Part shown: positions 45,544-54,738 of the stretch, in pieces
Layout: each line of letters starts with the position of its first letter
Position numbering within the stretch: the first letter of the stretch is position 1
Assembly: GCF_001514115.1 (NCBI RefSeq)
Contig: NZ_KQ948457.1
Span: 373,829-437,828 of the forward strand
From: Streptomyces olivochromogenes
GTDB lineage: Bacteria; Actinomycetota; Actinomycetes; Streptomycetales; Streptomycetaceae
Reading direction: 5' to 3'
DNA: 64,000 nucleotides
Notes under the pieces: generated by a model
What the model was told of the DNA's origin: nothing
The model's input: only the letters and a program-made list of their open reading frames with translations
Databases searched by the model: none
Program-made: the position numbers and the translations under genes

Positions 45544-48500
45544 GTGGCTAAGGTCCGGGTATACGAACTCGCCAAGGAGTTCGGGGTTGAGAGCAAGGTC
45601 GTCATGGCCAAGCTCCAAGAGCTCGGTGAATTCGTCCGTTCGGCGTCCTCGACGATCGAGGCGCCCGTTGTACGCAAACTGACTGACGCCCTGCAGCAGG
45701 GCAGCGGTGGCGGCAAGCCCGCCCCCGCACGTAAGGCTGCCCCGGCGAAGCCGGGTGCCCCCTCTCCGGCGCAGGCTGCCCGTCCGGCCGCCCCGCGCCC
45801 GCCGGCCCCGAAGCCGGCCGTGGCGGAGCGCCCCGCCGCTGCTCCGGTCACTCCGGCAGCTCCTGCGGCTCCGGTCACTCCGGCCGCCGCGGGTCCGCGC
45901 CCGACACCGGGTCCCAAGCCCGCCCCGAAGCCCGCTCCGGCGGCTCCGGCTCCGGTCGCGGCCGAGTTCACCGCGCCCCCGTCGGCTCCCGCGGCTCCCG
46001 CCGCAGGTCCCCGTCCGGGCGCCCCGCGTCCCAGCGGTCAGGCTCCGCGTCCCGGCGGTGCCCGTCCGGCCGGTGGTCCCGGCCAGGGTGGTCAGGGTCG
46101 TGGCGACCGTCCCGAGCGCGGCGACCGTCAGGGCGCCCCGCGTCCCGGCGGCCAGGCCGCGCGTCCCGGCGCTCGTCCGGCCGGCCCGCGTCCGGGCAAC
46201 AACCCGTTCACCTCTGGTGGCTCCACCGGAATGGCGCGCCCGCAGGCGCCCCGTCCGGGCGGTGCCCCGCGTCCCGGCGGCGACCGTCCCGGCGGCGCTC
46301 CGCGTCCGCAGGGCGCGGGTCAGGACCGTGGTCCCCGTCCCCAGGGCGGTCCCGGCGGCGCTCCGCGTCCGCAGGGTGGTCCGGGCGGTGCCCGTCCGAC
46401 TCCGGGCGGCATGCCTCGTCCGCAGGGCGGCGCTCCGCGTCCCGGCGGTGGCCCCGCCGGTAACCGTCCCAACCCCGGCATGATGCCGCAGCGTCCCGCT
46501 GCGGGCAGTCCTCGTCCCGGCGGTGGCCCCGGTGGCCGCGGTCCCGGTGGCGGCGGCGGTCGTCCCGGTGGTCCCGGTGGCGGCGGCGGTCGTCCGGGTG
46601 GCGGCGGCTTCGCCGGTCGTCCCGGTGGCGGCGGTGGCGGTTTCGCCGGTCGTCCGGCCGGTCCCGGTGGTGGCGGCGGTGGCGGTTTCGCCGGTCGTCC
46701 CGGTGGTCCCGGCGGTGGCGGCGGTGGTCGTCCCGGCTTCGGCGGTCGTCCGGGTGGTCCCGGTGGCCGTGGTGGCACGCAGGGTGCGTTCGGCCGTCCC
46801 GGCGGTCCGGCGCGTCGTGGTCGCAAGTCGAAGCGGCAGAGGCGCCAGGAGTACGAGGCCATGCAGGCCCCGTCGGTCGGCGGCGTGATGCTGCCTCGCG
46901 GCAACGGACAGTCCGTCCGCCTGTCGCGCGGTGCGTCCCTCACCGACTTCGCGGAGAAGATCGGCGCCAACCCGGCGTCGCTCGTCGGCGTGATGATGAA
47001 CCTCGGCGAGATGGTCACTGCCACGCAGTCCGTCTCCGACGAGACGCTGAAGCTCCTCGCGGACGAGATGAACTTCGTCCTCGAGATCGTCAGCCCCGAG
47101 GAGGAGGACCGCGAGCTGCTCGAGTCCTTCGACATCGAGTTCGGCGAGGACGAGGGTGGCGAGGAGTTCCTCGTCGCGCGTCCGCCGGTCGTGACCGTCA
47201 TGGGTCACGTCGACCACGGTAAGACCCGCCTTCTCGACACCATCCGCAAGACGAACGTCGTCGCGGGCGAGGCCGGCGGTATCACCCAGCACATCGGTGC
47301 GTACCAGGTCACGACCGAGGTCAACGAAGAAGAGCGTCGCATCACCTTCATCGACACCCCGGGTCACGAGGCGTTCACCGCCATGCGTGCCCGTGGTGCG
47401 AAGTCGACCGACATCGCGATCCTCGTGGTGGCGGCCAACGACGGTGTGATGCCCCAGACGATCGAGGCGCTGAACCACGCCAAGGCGGCCGACGTGCCGA
47501 TCGTGGTCGCGGTCAACAAGATCGACGTCGAGGGCGCGGACCCGGTCAAGGTGCGCGGTCAGCTCACCGAGTTCGGTCTGGTGGCCGAGGAGTACGGCGG
47601 CGACACGATGTTCGTCGACATCTCCGCCAAGCAGGGTCTGAACATCGACCAGCTGCTGGAGGCCGTGGTCCTGACCGCGGACGCCTCGCTCGACCTGCGG
47701 GCCAACCCGGAGCAGGACGCGCAGGGCATCGCGATCGAGTCCCACCTCGACCGCGGCCGTGGTGCCGTCTCGACGGTCCTGGTCCAGCGCGGCACGCTGC
47801 GCATCGGCGACACGATGGTGGTCGGCGACGCGTACGGCCGTGTCCGGGCGATGCTCGACGACAACGGCAACAACGTCGAGGAAGCGGGTCCGTCGACCCC
47901 CGTCCTGGTCCTGGGTCTCACCAACGTCCCGGGTGCCGGCGACAACTTCCTGGTTGTCGACGAGGACCGCACGGCGCGTCAGATCGCCGAGAAGCGCGCG
48001 GCGCGTGAGCGCAACGCCAACTTCGCCCGCCGGGGTGTCCGGTTCTCCCTGGAGAACCTGGACGAGGCCCTCAAGGCCGGTCTGGTGCAGGAACTCAACC
48101 TCATCATCAAGGGCGACGCGTCCGGTTCGGTGGAGGCTCTCGAGTCCTCGCTGCTCCAGCTCGACGTCGGCGACGAGGTCGACATCCGTGTCCTGCACCG
48201 CGGTGTGGGTGCGGTCACCGAGTCGGACATCAACCTGGCGACCGGCTCCGACGCCATCGTCATCGGCTTCAACGTCCGCGCTGCGGGCCGCGCGGCGCAG
48301 ATGGCGGAGCGCGAGGGCGTCGACGTCCGGTACTACTCGGTGATCTACCAGGCCATCGAGGAGATCGAGGCGGCCCTCAAGGGCATGCTCAAGCCGGAGT
48401 ACGAGGAGGTCGAGCTCGGCACGGCGGAGATCCGCGAGGTCTTCAAGTCGTCCAAGCTGGGCAACATCGCCGGTGTCCTGGTCCGCTCGGGCGAGGTCAA

Positions 48501-48702
48501 GCGCAACACCAAGGCGCGACTCGTCCGCGACGGCAAGGTCATCGCGGAGAACCTCAACATCTCCGGGCTGCGTCGCTTCAAGGACGACGTCACCGAGATC
48601 CGCGAAGGCTTCGAGGGTGGTATCAACCTCGGAAACTTCAACGACATCAAGGTCGACGACGTCATCGCGACGTACGAGATGCGCGAGAAGCCGCGGGCGT
48701 AA
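45544..48702 (+). CDS. infB: Translation initiation factor IF-2
   Basis: A 1052-residue IF-2 that places fMet-tRNA on the 30S subunit. The N-terminal IF2N domain (AKVRVYELAKEFGVESKVVM) is followed by a very long disordered Pro/Ala/Gly/Arg-rich region (about residues 55-430), typical of streptomycetes. The G domain has GHVDHGKT (554-561), DTPGHEAFTAMRARG and NKID, and domains II-IV end in GINLGNFNDIKVDDVI. GTG 45544 follows AAAGGAG. The Gly-rich half of the linker (46520-46800) consists of GGxGGGGRPGG-type repeats, so length variation between strains is expected. Confidence 0.97.
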   Translation: MAKVRVYELAKEFGVESKVVMAKLQELGEFVRSASSTIEAPVVRKLTDALQQGSGGGKPAPARKAAPAKPGAPSPAQAARPAAPRPPAPKPAVAERPAAAPVTPAAPAAPVTPAAAGPRPTPGPKPAPKPAPAAPAPVAAEFTAPPSAPAAPAAGPRPGAPRPSGQAPRPGGARPAGGPGQGGQGRGDRPERGDRQGAPRPGGQAARPGARPAGPRPGNNPFTSGGSTGMARPQAPRPGGAPRPGGDRPGGAPRPQGAGQDRGPRPQGGPGGAPRPQGGPGGARPTPGGMPRPQGGAPRPGGGPAGNRPNPGMMPQRPAAGSPRPGGGPGGRGPGGGGGRPGGPGGGGGRPGGGGFAGRPGGGGGGFAGRPAGPGGGGGGGFAGRPGGPGGGGGGRPGFGGRPGGPGGRGGTQGAFGRPGGPARRGRKSKRQRRQEYEAMQAPSVGGVMLPRGNGQSVRLSRGASLTDFAEKIGANPASLVGVMMNLGEMVTATQSVSDETLKLLADEMNFVLEIVSPEEEDRELLESFDIEFGEDEGGEEFLVARPPVVTVMGHVDHGKTRLLDTIRKTNVVAGEAGGITQHIGAYQVTTEVNEEERRITFIDTPGHEAFTAMRARGAKSTDIAILVVAANDGVMPQTIEALNHAKAADVPIVVAVNKIDVEGADPVKVRGQLTEFGLVAEEYGGDTMFVDISAKQGLNIDQLLEAVVLTADASLDLRANPEQDAQGIAIESHLDRGRGAVSTVLVQRGTLRIGDTMVVGDAYGRVRAMLDDNGNNVEEAGPSTPVLVLGLTNVPGAGDNFLVVDEDRTARQIAEKRAARERNANFARRGVRFSLENLDEALKAGLVQELNLIIKGDASGSVEALESSLLQLDVGDEVDIRVLHRGVGAVTESDINLATGSDAIVIGFNVRAAGRAAQMAEREGVDVRYYSVIYQAIEEIEAALKGMLKPEYEEVELGTAEIREVFKSSKLGNIAGVLVRSGEVKRNTKARLVRDGKVIAENLNISGLRRFKDDVTEIREGFEGGINLGNFNDIKVDDVIATYEMREKPRA

Positions 48703-48714
48703 CGCAGTGGCTTG

Positions 48715-48750
48715 AGCTGGCCGACGGTGATCACTCATCGTCGGCCAGCT
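48715..48750 (+). terminator. Terminator of infB
   Basis: Perfect 12-bp stem AGCTGGCCGACG (48715-48726) / CGTCGGCCAGCT (48739-48750) with a 12-nt loop, starting 13 bases after the stop. Confidence 0.85.
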
Positions 48751-48764
48751 TGCCGTTTACAAGA

Positions 48765-48813
48765 TCGCGCAGTTCCCCGCGCCCCAAAAAAAGGGGCGCG
48801 GGGAACTGCGCGA
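48765..48813. repeat. Perfect 21-bp inverted repeat of the REP core
   Basis: TCGCGCAGTTCCCCGCGCCCC (21 bases) and its exact complement flank seven A residues. It is two head-to-head copies of the REP core found at 1101-1376 and 36998-37241. The U/A-rich loop makes it a possible second, bidirectional terminator between infB and ylxP. Confidence 0.9.
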
Positions 48814-48961
48814 ACGGCCCCCACCGGCCCGCAGCCGTGGAACGCACCGGGGGCCCGGAAACCCCGTCGAGCGAGCCAGAGGTTCGTTGTACGGTTCTGA
48901 TGTCCCTGCCAAGCGCATTGGCAGGCCATCTATCCCGTACCGGCGGGACATCCGGTTACAC

Positions 48962-49255
48962 ATGTATGTGGGGACGCTGTCCTTCGATCTGCTCCTCGGC
49001 GATGTGCACTCGCTCAAGGAGAAACGCTCTCTCGTCCGGCCGATCGTCGCTGAACTCCAGCGGAAGTACGCGGTGAGCGTGGCGGAGACGGGCAACCAGG
49101 ACCTTCATCGCAGGGCCGAGATCGGCCTGGCGATGGTCTCCGGAGACACCGAGCACCTCACCGACGTACTGGACCGGTGCGAGCGGCTCGTCGCGGCGCG
49201 ACCGGAGGTGGAGCTGCTGTCGGTACGGCGCAGACTTCATACAGACGAAGACTGA
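48962..49255 (+). CDS. ylxP: DUF503 (YlxP) family protein
   Basis: A 97-residue DUF503 protein with the signature MYVGTLSFDLLLGDVHSLKE, SLVRPIVAELQRKYAVSVAE and a GNQDLHRRAEIGLAMVSGD strand. The family is found next to rbfA in many bacteria; its role is not settled. ATG 48962 gives the normal family start although no strong Shine-Dalgarno sequence is visible. A short perfect inverted repeat (48905-48925) lies in the leader. It is followed by rbfA after 33 bases. Confidence 0.9.
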   Translation: MYVGTLSFDLLLGDVHSLKEKRSLVRPIVAELQRKYAVSVAETGNQDLHRRAEIGLAMVSGDTEHLTDVLDRCERLVAARPEVELLSVRRRLHTDED

Positions 49256-49288
49256 CGGAACAAGCAAGGCGAAGAAGGAGACGGACCA

Positions 49289-49744
49289 GTGGCCGACAAC
49301 GCGCGTGCCAAGAGGCTGGCGGACCTCATCCGAGAGGTGGTGGCCCAGAAGCTGCAGCGTGGGATCAAGGACCCGCGGCTCGGCACCCATGTCACCATCA
49401 CGGACACCCGGGTCACCGGGGACCTCCGGGAGGCGACCGTCTTCTACACGGTCTACGGGGACGACGAGGAGCGCGCGGCCGCGGCCGCGGGCCTGGAGAG
49501 CGCCAAGGGCGTGCTCCGCTCGGCGGTCGGCGCGGCGGCGGGCGTGAAGTTCACACCGACGCTGACCTTCGTCGCGGACGCCCTGCCGGACACCGCCAAG
49601 ACGATCGAGGACCTGCTCGACAAGGCGCGGGCCTCGGACGCGAAGGTGCGCGAGGTCTCGGCCGGTGCGGCCTTCGCCGGTGACGCGGACCCGTACAAGA
49701 AGCCGGGCGAGGACGACGAGACGGACGGCGACGTCGCGGAATGA
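49289..49744 (+). CDS. rbfA: Ribosome-binding factor A
   Basis: A 151-residue KH-fold protein needed for late 30S maturation (16S 5' end processing). Family strings are RAKRLADLIREVVAQKLQRG, DPRLGTHVTITDTRVTGDLR and VKFTPTLTFVADALPDTAKT. The C-terminus is acidic. GTG 49289 follows AAGGAG eight bases upstream. The stop overlaps the truB start (ATGA). Confidence 0.95.
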   Translation: MADNARAKRLADLIREVVAQKLQRGIKDPRLGTHVTITDTRVTGDLREATVFYTVYGDDEERAAAAAGLESAKGVLRSAVGAAAGVKFTPTLTFVADALPDTAKTIEDLLDKARASDAKVREVSAGAAFAGDADPYKKPGEDDETDGDVAE

Positions 49745-50646
49745 CGCAGAAGACCAAGACGCCCGACGGGCTTGTCATCGTCGACAAGCCGTCGGGCTTC
49801 ACTTCGCACGACGTGGTCGCCAAGATGCGCGGGATCGCCAGGACCCGCCGCGTCGGACACGCCGGCACCCTCGACCCCATGGCGACGGGCGTACTCGTCC
49901 TCGGTGTCGAGAAGGCGACCAAGCTCCTCGGGCATCTCGCGCTCACCGAGAAGGAGTACCTGGGGACCATCCGGCTGGGCCAGGACACGCTGACGGACGA
50001 CGCCGAGGGCGACATCACCTCGTCCACCGACGCCTCTCGGGTGACCCGGGAGGCCGTCGACGCCGGGGTCGCCAAGCTCACCGGCCGTATCATGCAGGTG
50101 CCGTCCAAGGTCAGCGCCATCAAGATCGACGGTGTGCGCTCGTACAAGCGGGCACGCGAGGGCGAGGACTTCGAGATCCCGGCCCGCCCGGTGACGGTCT
50201 CCTCGTTCGCGGTGTACGACATCAGGGACGCCGTGGCCGAGGACGGCACGCCGGTGCTCGACCTGGTCGTCTCCGTGGTCTGCTCGTCCGGGACGTACAT
50301 CCGGGCGCTCGCCCGGGACCTGGGCGCGGACCTGGGCGTCGGCGGTCACCTCACCGCCCTGCGCCGTACCCGCGTCGGCCCGTACAAGCTCGACTCCGCG
50401 CGCACCCTCGACCAGCTCCAGGAGGAGCTGACCGTGATGCCGATCGCCGAGGCCGCCGCGGCCGCGTTCCCGCGCTGGGACGTGGACGCCAAGCGGGCCC
50501 GGCTGCTGCTCAACGGCGTACGCCTGGAGATCCCCGAGGAGTACGCGGGCGTCGGCGCGGTGGCCGTGTTCGACGCCGAGGGCCGGTTCCTCGCGCTGGT
50601 GGAGGAAGAGAAGGGCAAGGCGAAGAGCCTCGCCGTGTTCGGCTGA
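49741..50646 (+). CDS. truB: tRNA pseudouridine(55) synthase
   Basis: A 301-residue TruB that isomerises U55 in the T-loop of tRNAs. The catalytic Asp is in GHAGTLDPMATGVLVLGVEKA. KPSGFTSHDVVAKMR, YLGTIRLGQDTLTDDAEG and VVCSSGTYIRALARDLG are further family motifs, and a C-terminal PUA-like domain follows. ATG 49741 overlaps the rbfA stop. It closes the ribosome cluster; a short imperfect GAGGCT repeat (50647-50670) follows. Confidence 0.95.
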   Translation: MTQKTKTPDGLVIVDKPSGFTSHDVVAKMRGIARTRRVGHAGTLDPMATGVLVLGVEKATKLLGHLALTEKEYLGTIRLGQDTLTDDAEGDITSSTDASRVTREAVDAGVAKLTGRIMQVPSKVSAIKIDGVRSYKRAREGEDFEIPARPVTVSSFAVYDIRDAVAEDGTPVLDLVVSVVCSSGTYIRALARDLGADLGVGGHLTALRRTRVGPYKLDSARTLDQLQEELTVMPIAEAAAAAFPRWDVDAKRARLLLNGVRLEIPEEYAGVGAVAVFDAEGRFLALVEEEKGKAKSLAVFG

Positions 50647-50911
50647 GGCCGAGGCTGAGGCTGAGGCCTGTTCATGCTCGGGCACTTGCCCGTGGAGCGG
50701 CGGTCACGGGGTTTCGTGCCCGCCGCTCCACGGTCCCCCCTCGGTTCCCCCACCCAAAGGTGTATCCATCCGCCCTGCCCTATTCACCCCATCGGGCAGG
50801 CGCTCGGAGTGAACCGAGGGAGCGGAAGGGGGCGCGTTTCGCGCGTGATCTGTCCCGCTGATCATTTGGCGCCTACCGTCGGAAGAAGGAGCACGGCGGG
50901 GAGGTTCGAGC

Positions 50912-53900
50912 ATGGCGGGACGGGGCCCGCGGACCGGGAACGAGCAGACACCGGACGACGTCCGCCGCGCGCGGGACGAGAGTCTGGTGCGCGTCTGCGA
51001 CCTGGCCGGACGTCCGCGCGGCACGGGTTTCGTCGCCGACCACCACGGCACGGTGATCACCAGCCACGAGGCCGTCGACGGTCTGGCCCGCCTGGTGCTG
51101 CACGGATCCGGCGACCGCAGCTGTGTGGTGACCGCCGACGCCGTGACCCCGCTCCCCGAAACCGATCTGGCGCTCGTACGCACCGAGGGCCTCGGCCTCG
51201 ACCCGCTCCCCGTCACCGTGCGCGAGCGGGTCGAGACCGGCACGTACGTCCGGATCCCCGCGGGCGGCTGGCGCGAGGCCCGGGTGCTGGGCAGCACCAC
51301 CGTGACGTACACGGCGACCGATCGCCTCCATGTCCTCGACGAGGCACTGGAGTTGGCGATCGGCACGGCCGGCGCGGACGCGCTGCGGCTGGGCGGCGGG
51401 GCGGCCGGGGGACCGGTCCTCGACGCCTCGACCGGGGCGGTGATCGGAGTGCTCGGCACCGCGCTGCACACCGAGCACCGGGCCGCGGGTTTCGCGGTCC
51501 TCCTGCGCACCCCCGGCGTCACGGGCCCGCTCGCCGAACTCCTCGACCGCAACGCCACCACCGTCCCCGCGTACGGGGCCGATCTCAATCCGGCAGGCGT
51601 ACTCGAACTCACGGCGACCTCGGTGGGCTCGGACGGCCCCCGCTCCGCGACCTCGGCGGGCACCGGCGGCGCGGCGCCCGCCACCGTCGAACGGGCCTCC
51701 TTCGTACGGGAGTTCGCGGCCTTCGAGAGCGGCCAGGCCGCCGTCCTCGGACTCGTCGGCCCACCCGGCAGCGGCCGTACGACGGAGCTCGCGGCGCTCG
51801 CCGCCCGCCGCACCCGTAGCGCCGAGCCGGCCCCCACGCTCTGGCTGCGCGGCGCCGACCTCCTCGCCACGGACACCTCCGTCGCCGACGCGGCCACCCG
51901 GGCGCTGGAGCGGGCGGGGCGGATCGTGGCGGCCCCGGAGGAGGGGGCGCACCGGGAGCCGGGGGTGCTGCCGCCCGGCGGGTACGAGGGAGAGCTCGGC
52001 GACATCGGTCCCGACCGGCTGGCCCGGCTTGCACGGGCCGCCGGACGGCCACTGCTGCTCCTGCTCGACGGACCGGAGGAGATGCCGCCCGACCTCGCCC
52101 ACCGGCTGCCCGAGTGGACCGCGGGCACGGCCGAGTGGCTGCGGGCGAGCGGGGCGCGGCTCGTCGTCGCCTGCCGTGCCGAGTACTGGGAGCAGGCGGG
52201 GCCCCGGTTCCCGGCCGAGTCGCTGCACCGGGCCGGCTCCGACCTGGAGCCGTCGCTTCCGCCCTGTGTCCGGCTGGGCGAGCTGACCGAGGAGGAGGCG
52301 CGGCGGCTGCGGTCGCGGGCCGGGATCCCCGAGGATGCGCTGGTGGCCGCCGACGCGCGGCATCCGCTGACGCTGCGGCTGCTGGCGGAGGTGCGCGCCG
52401 CGCTGCCGGACCCGCCGACCCGGCCACTCGACCGGGACGAGGTCTTCGCCGCCCATCTGGACCTGATGTGCCTGCGTGTCGCGGTCCGGCTCGCCGCGGC
52501 GAACGGGCTGCGCGGCACGGCCGTGCGAAGGCTCGCCGCCCAGGTCTCCGGCCAGGTGCACGAGGCCGCGCGGCGCTGTCTGGGGCCCGGCCAGGGCCAA
52601 CTGGACCGCGTGTCCTTCGAGGCCGTCTTCCCCTGGGGCCCCGCCCCGGGAGGCCGCCCGGGGCGTACCTCCGGCTGGGCCTCCGCCGTTCTCACCGAGG
52701 GCCTCCTGGTCCCCGCCGGGAGCGGCTACCGGTTCGCCCACGAGGAGCTCGCCGACTGGATCCAGGGCACCCACCTGGACCTGGACCCCGCCCTGCACGC
52801 CCTGGTCCACCGGCGCCGCGAAGCCTGGCGTGCCGAGCGGGTACCGGCCCAGCGGACGCCCGTGCGCCCATCCGCCCAGAGCCGTTCCGTGCCCGTACCG
52901 CGTCACCGCATCGGTCCCGTCGTGCAGGCCCTCCTCCTGCTGGCCCGGCACCAGGGCGCCGGTGCGCTGGCCCGCCGTCTCGAAGACCTCGTCGAGGCCG
53001 TCGACGAGCCGCAGGCGGAGGAGTCCGCCCCGACCGGAGACAGCGGCCCCGCCGGAGACAGCGGCCCGGCCGGAGACGGTGCCCCGGCCGGAGACGGTGC
53101 CCCGGCCGGGGACGGCACCTGGTGGGCCACCCACCTCCTCGCCGGCGTCCTGGTGCGCGTGCCCGACGCGACCCCGTACACCCGGGTGCTGAGGCTGCTC
53201 GCCGAGCGGATCGTGGCGTGGCGGACCGAAGGCCGGGGTGTGCCGGCGGAGTTCGGGCCCTCCTTCTGGGAGGCGCTGCCGCTGTCGGAGGCGGAACGGT
53301 TCGATCTGCTCAGGCGCCTGGTCGTCGTGGACGGAGCGCCGCGACAGGCGAGCCCGGCCGAGGGGTCCCGCACCCCCTCCGGCGCCCACCGCCGCCGTCC
53401 CCCGCAGGCCCCGCGCTACCTGGACGCCGTCGCCCGGCTCCTCGCCGCCGACCCCACGGCCGTACAGCCCCACCTCACCCCTTGGTTCGACGACGACCGG
53501 CCGCTGCCCGCGACGCCCCACGCGACCGTGGCGACCGCCGCGCAGGCCCTGCTGTACGCGCATCGGCGGCGCGCCCTGGACGACCTCGCGGAGGCCCTGG
53601 TCGACCGCGCCCACCGGCGCGGGGACGAGCTGCTGGCCGCGCTCGCCGAGGAGGAGCCCTCGGCCGTGTGCCGGGCGGTGGACCGGTGGGCGCACGACGA
53701 GCGTCCGGCCCGGCGGGTGGCGGCGATGGCGTACGGGCTGCGCGCCGCGCCGTTCGTGCGCACCGAGGCGGACCGCGAGCTGCTGCGCTACGCGGCGCTG
53801 ACCCTGCTGGCCCGCCCCGCCGACTGCACGCTGCACGGCGGCGCGCTCGGCCTGCTCGTACGGGACCCGTGGACGCGGGCCCGGTATCTGCCGCAGGCGC

Positions 53901-54622
53901 TTGAGCTCTTCGCCGCGGGCGATCCGCGGCTGCCCGCCGGTGCGCTGGTCGCGGCTCTGAACACGCATCCCGACCCGGTGCTCGAAGCCTTCCGGGTCCG
54001 GCTGCGACAGCCGGGCGCGGACACCTCGGAGGCGCTGCGTACGCTCGCCGACGTCACCACGCCCGCGCTCGCCCGCCGTGTCGGCGTGCTGGTCAGGGAA
54101 GTGGTGGAGGTGTGCCCCGAGGCCGCCGCCCACGTGGCCGCGTACGTCGACCGGCGCCTCGAACACGGTTCCGCTGCCCGATCCGTCCTCTTCCCGCTGG
54201 TCACCGGTCTGCTGGTCGGCTGCCCGGCTCCGGTGCGGGCGGCCCTCGCGGCCGTCCTGGCGGCGCCGGGCGGCCGGGACTGCGGCCCGTTGCGGCGCGA
54301 GCTGCTGGACCTGCTGCTCGCGCACGAGCAGGACCCGGCCGTTCTCGACACCCTGCTGCGGGCCGCCGCGGACGGCGCGGCCCGCCGGGGTGAGGAACTC
54401 ACCCGGGAGCTGGTGTACCGGACGGGCCTGCTCCTCGTCCGCACCCCGGCCGGAGCCACCGGATTCGACCGCGGTCTGCTCGAGCTGGCCCGTCGGGTTC
54501 CCGGCTTCGCGACCCTGGTGGCGCGCTGGCTGAACGGCTCCCCCGACGAGTGGGCCGGCGTCGTCGGCCCGAGCACCCGCCGCATGATCGAGGACCTCGC
54601 CGGGCCACGGGTTCCGGCCTGA
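50912..54622 (+). CDS. Trypsin-fold / P-loop NTPase fusion with inactive protease site
   Basis: A 1236-residue multidomain protein. Residues about 20-215 form a trypsin-like fold with VITSHEAVDG (His52) and LPETDLALVR (Asp85), but the serine loop reads GGGAAGGPVLD, with Ala165 where GxSGGP is expected. A P-loop NTPase follows, with Walker A GPPGSGRT (283-290) and Walker B LLLLLD (381-386), of a STAND/AAA-like type. The rest is helical and Leu/Ala-rich, resembling HEAT-type repeats, with an 18-bp-repeat-encoded linker. There is no signal peptide or membrane helix. ATG 50912 follows GGGGAGG. The architecture recalls signal-transduction or defence NTPases with effector-associated trypsin domains. 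Function unknown. Confidence 0.8.
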   Translation: MAGRGPRTGNEQTPDDVRRARDESLVRVCDLAGRPRGTGFVADHHGTVITSHEAVDGLARLVLHGSGDRSCVVTADAVTPLPETDLALVRTEGLGLDPLPVTVRERVETGTYVRIPAGGWREARVLGSTTVTYTATDRLHVLDEALELAIGTAGADALRLGGGAAGGPVLDASTGAVIGVLGTALHTEHRAAGFAVLLRTPGVTGPLAELLDRNATTVPAYGADLNPAGVLELTATSVGSDGPRSATSAGTGGAAPATVERASFVREFAAFESGQAAVLGLVGPPGSGRTTELAALAARRTRSAEPAPTLWLRGADLLATDTSVADAATRALERAGRIVAAPEEGAHREPGVLPPGGYEGELGDIGPDRLARLARAAGRPLLLLLDGPEEMPPDLAHRLPEWTAGTAEWLRASGARLVVACRAEYWEQAGPRFPAESLHRAGSDLEPSLPPCVRLGELTEEEARRLRSRAGIPEDALVAADARHPLTLRLLAEVRAALPDPPTRPLDRDEVFAAHLDLMCLRVAVRLAAANGLRGTAVRRLAAQVSGQVHEAARRCLGPGQGQLDRVSFEAVFPWGPAPGGRPGRTSGWASAVLTEGLLVPAGSGYRFAHEELADWIQGTHLDLDPALHALVHRRREAWRAERVPAQRTPVRPSAQSRSVPVPRHRIGPVVQALLLLARHQGAGALARRLEDLVEAVDEPQAEESAPTGDSGPAGDSGPAGDGAPAGDGAPAGDGTWWATHLLAGVLVRVPDATPYTRVLRLLAERIVAWRTEGRGVPAEFGPSFWEALPLSEAERFDLLRRLVVVDGAPRQASPAEGSRTPSGAHRRRPPQAPRYLDAVARLLAADPTAVQPHLTPWFDDDRPLPATPHATVATAAQALLYAHRRRALDDLAEALVDRAHRRGDELLAALAEEEPSAVCRAVDRWAHDERPARRVAAMAYGLRAAPFVRTEADRELLRYAALTLLARPADCTLHGGALGLLVRDPWTRARYLPQALELFAAGDPRLPAGALVAALNTHPDPVLEAFRVRLRQPGADTSEALRTLADVTTPALARRVGVLVREVVEVCPEAAAHVAAYVDRRLEHGSAARSVLFPLVTGLLVGCPAPVRAALAAVLAAPGGRDCGPLRRELLDLLLAHEQDPAVLDTLLRAAADGAARRGEELTRELVYRTGLLLVRTPAGATGFDRGLLELARRVPGFATLVARWLNGSPDEWAGVVGPSTRRMIEDLAGPRVPA
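53036..53116 (+). repeat. 18-bp in-frame tandem repeats encoding GD(S/G)(G/A)PA
   Basis: Four full units (53036-53053, 53054-53071, 53072-53089, 53090-53107) and a partial fifth encode GDSGPA, GDSGPA, GDGAPA, GDGAPA, GDG in the linker of the fusion protein. Length polymorphism between strains is likely. Confidence 0.9.
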
Positions 54623-54738
54623 ACCGTGCGCGATGCGTCACACCCCGATGCCGATGCGAACTGAGCGCACTCGGCATGGCACCCTTAGAGCTGCGAATGA
54701 GGCAATCACGGACACGGGTTCGACAAGGAGCGGTCACA

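Noticed and set aside
45112..48738. 1208-codon open frame antisense to infB, rich in Thr/Arg/Gly
   Set aside because: It mirrors the repetitive IF-2 linker and has no independent support.
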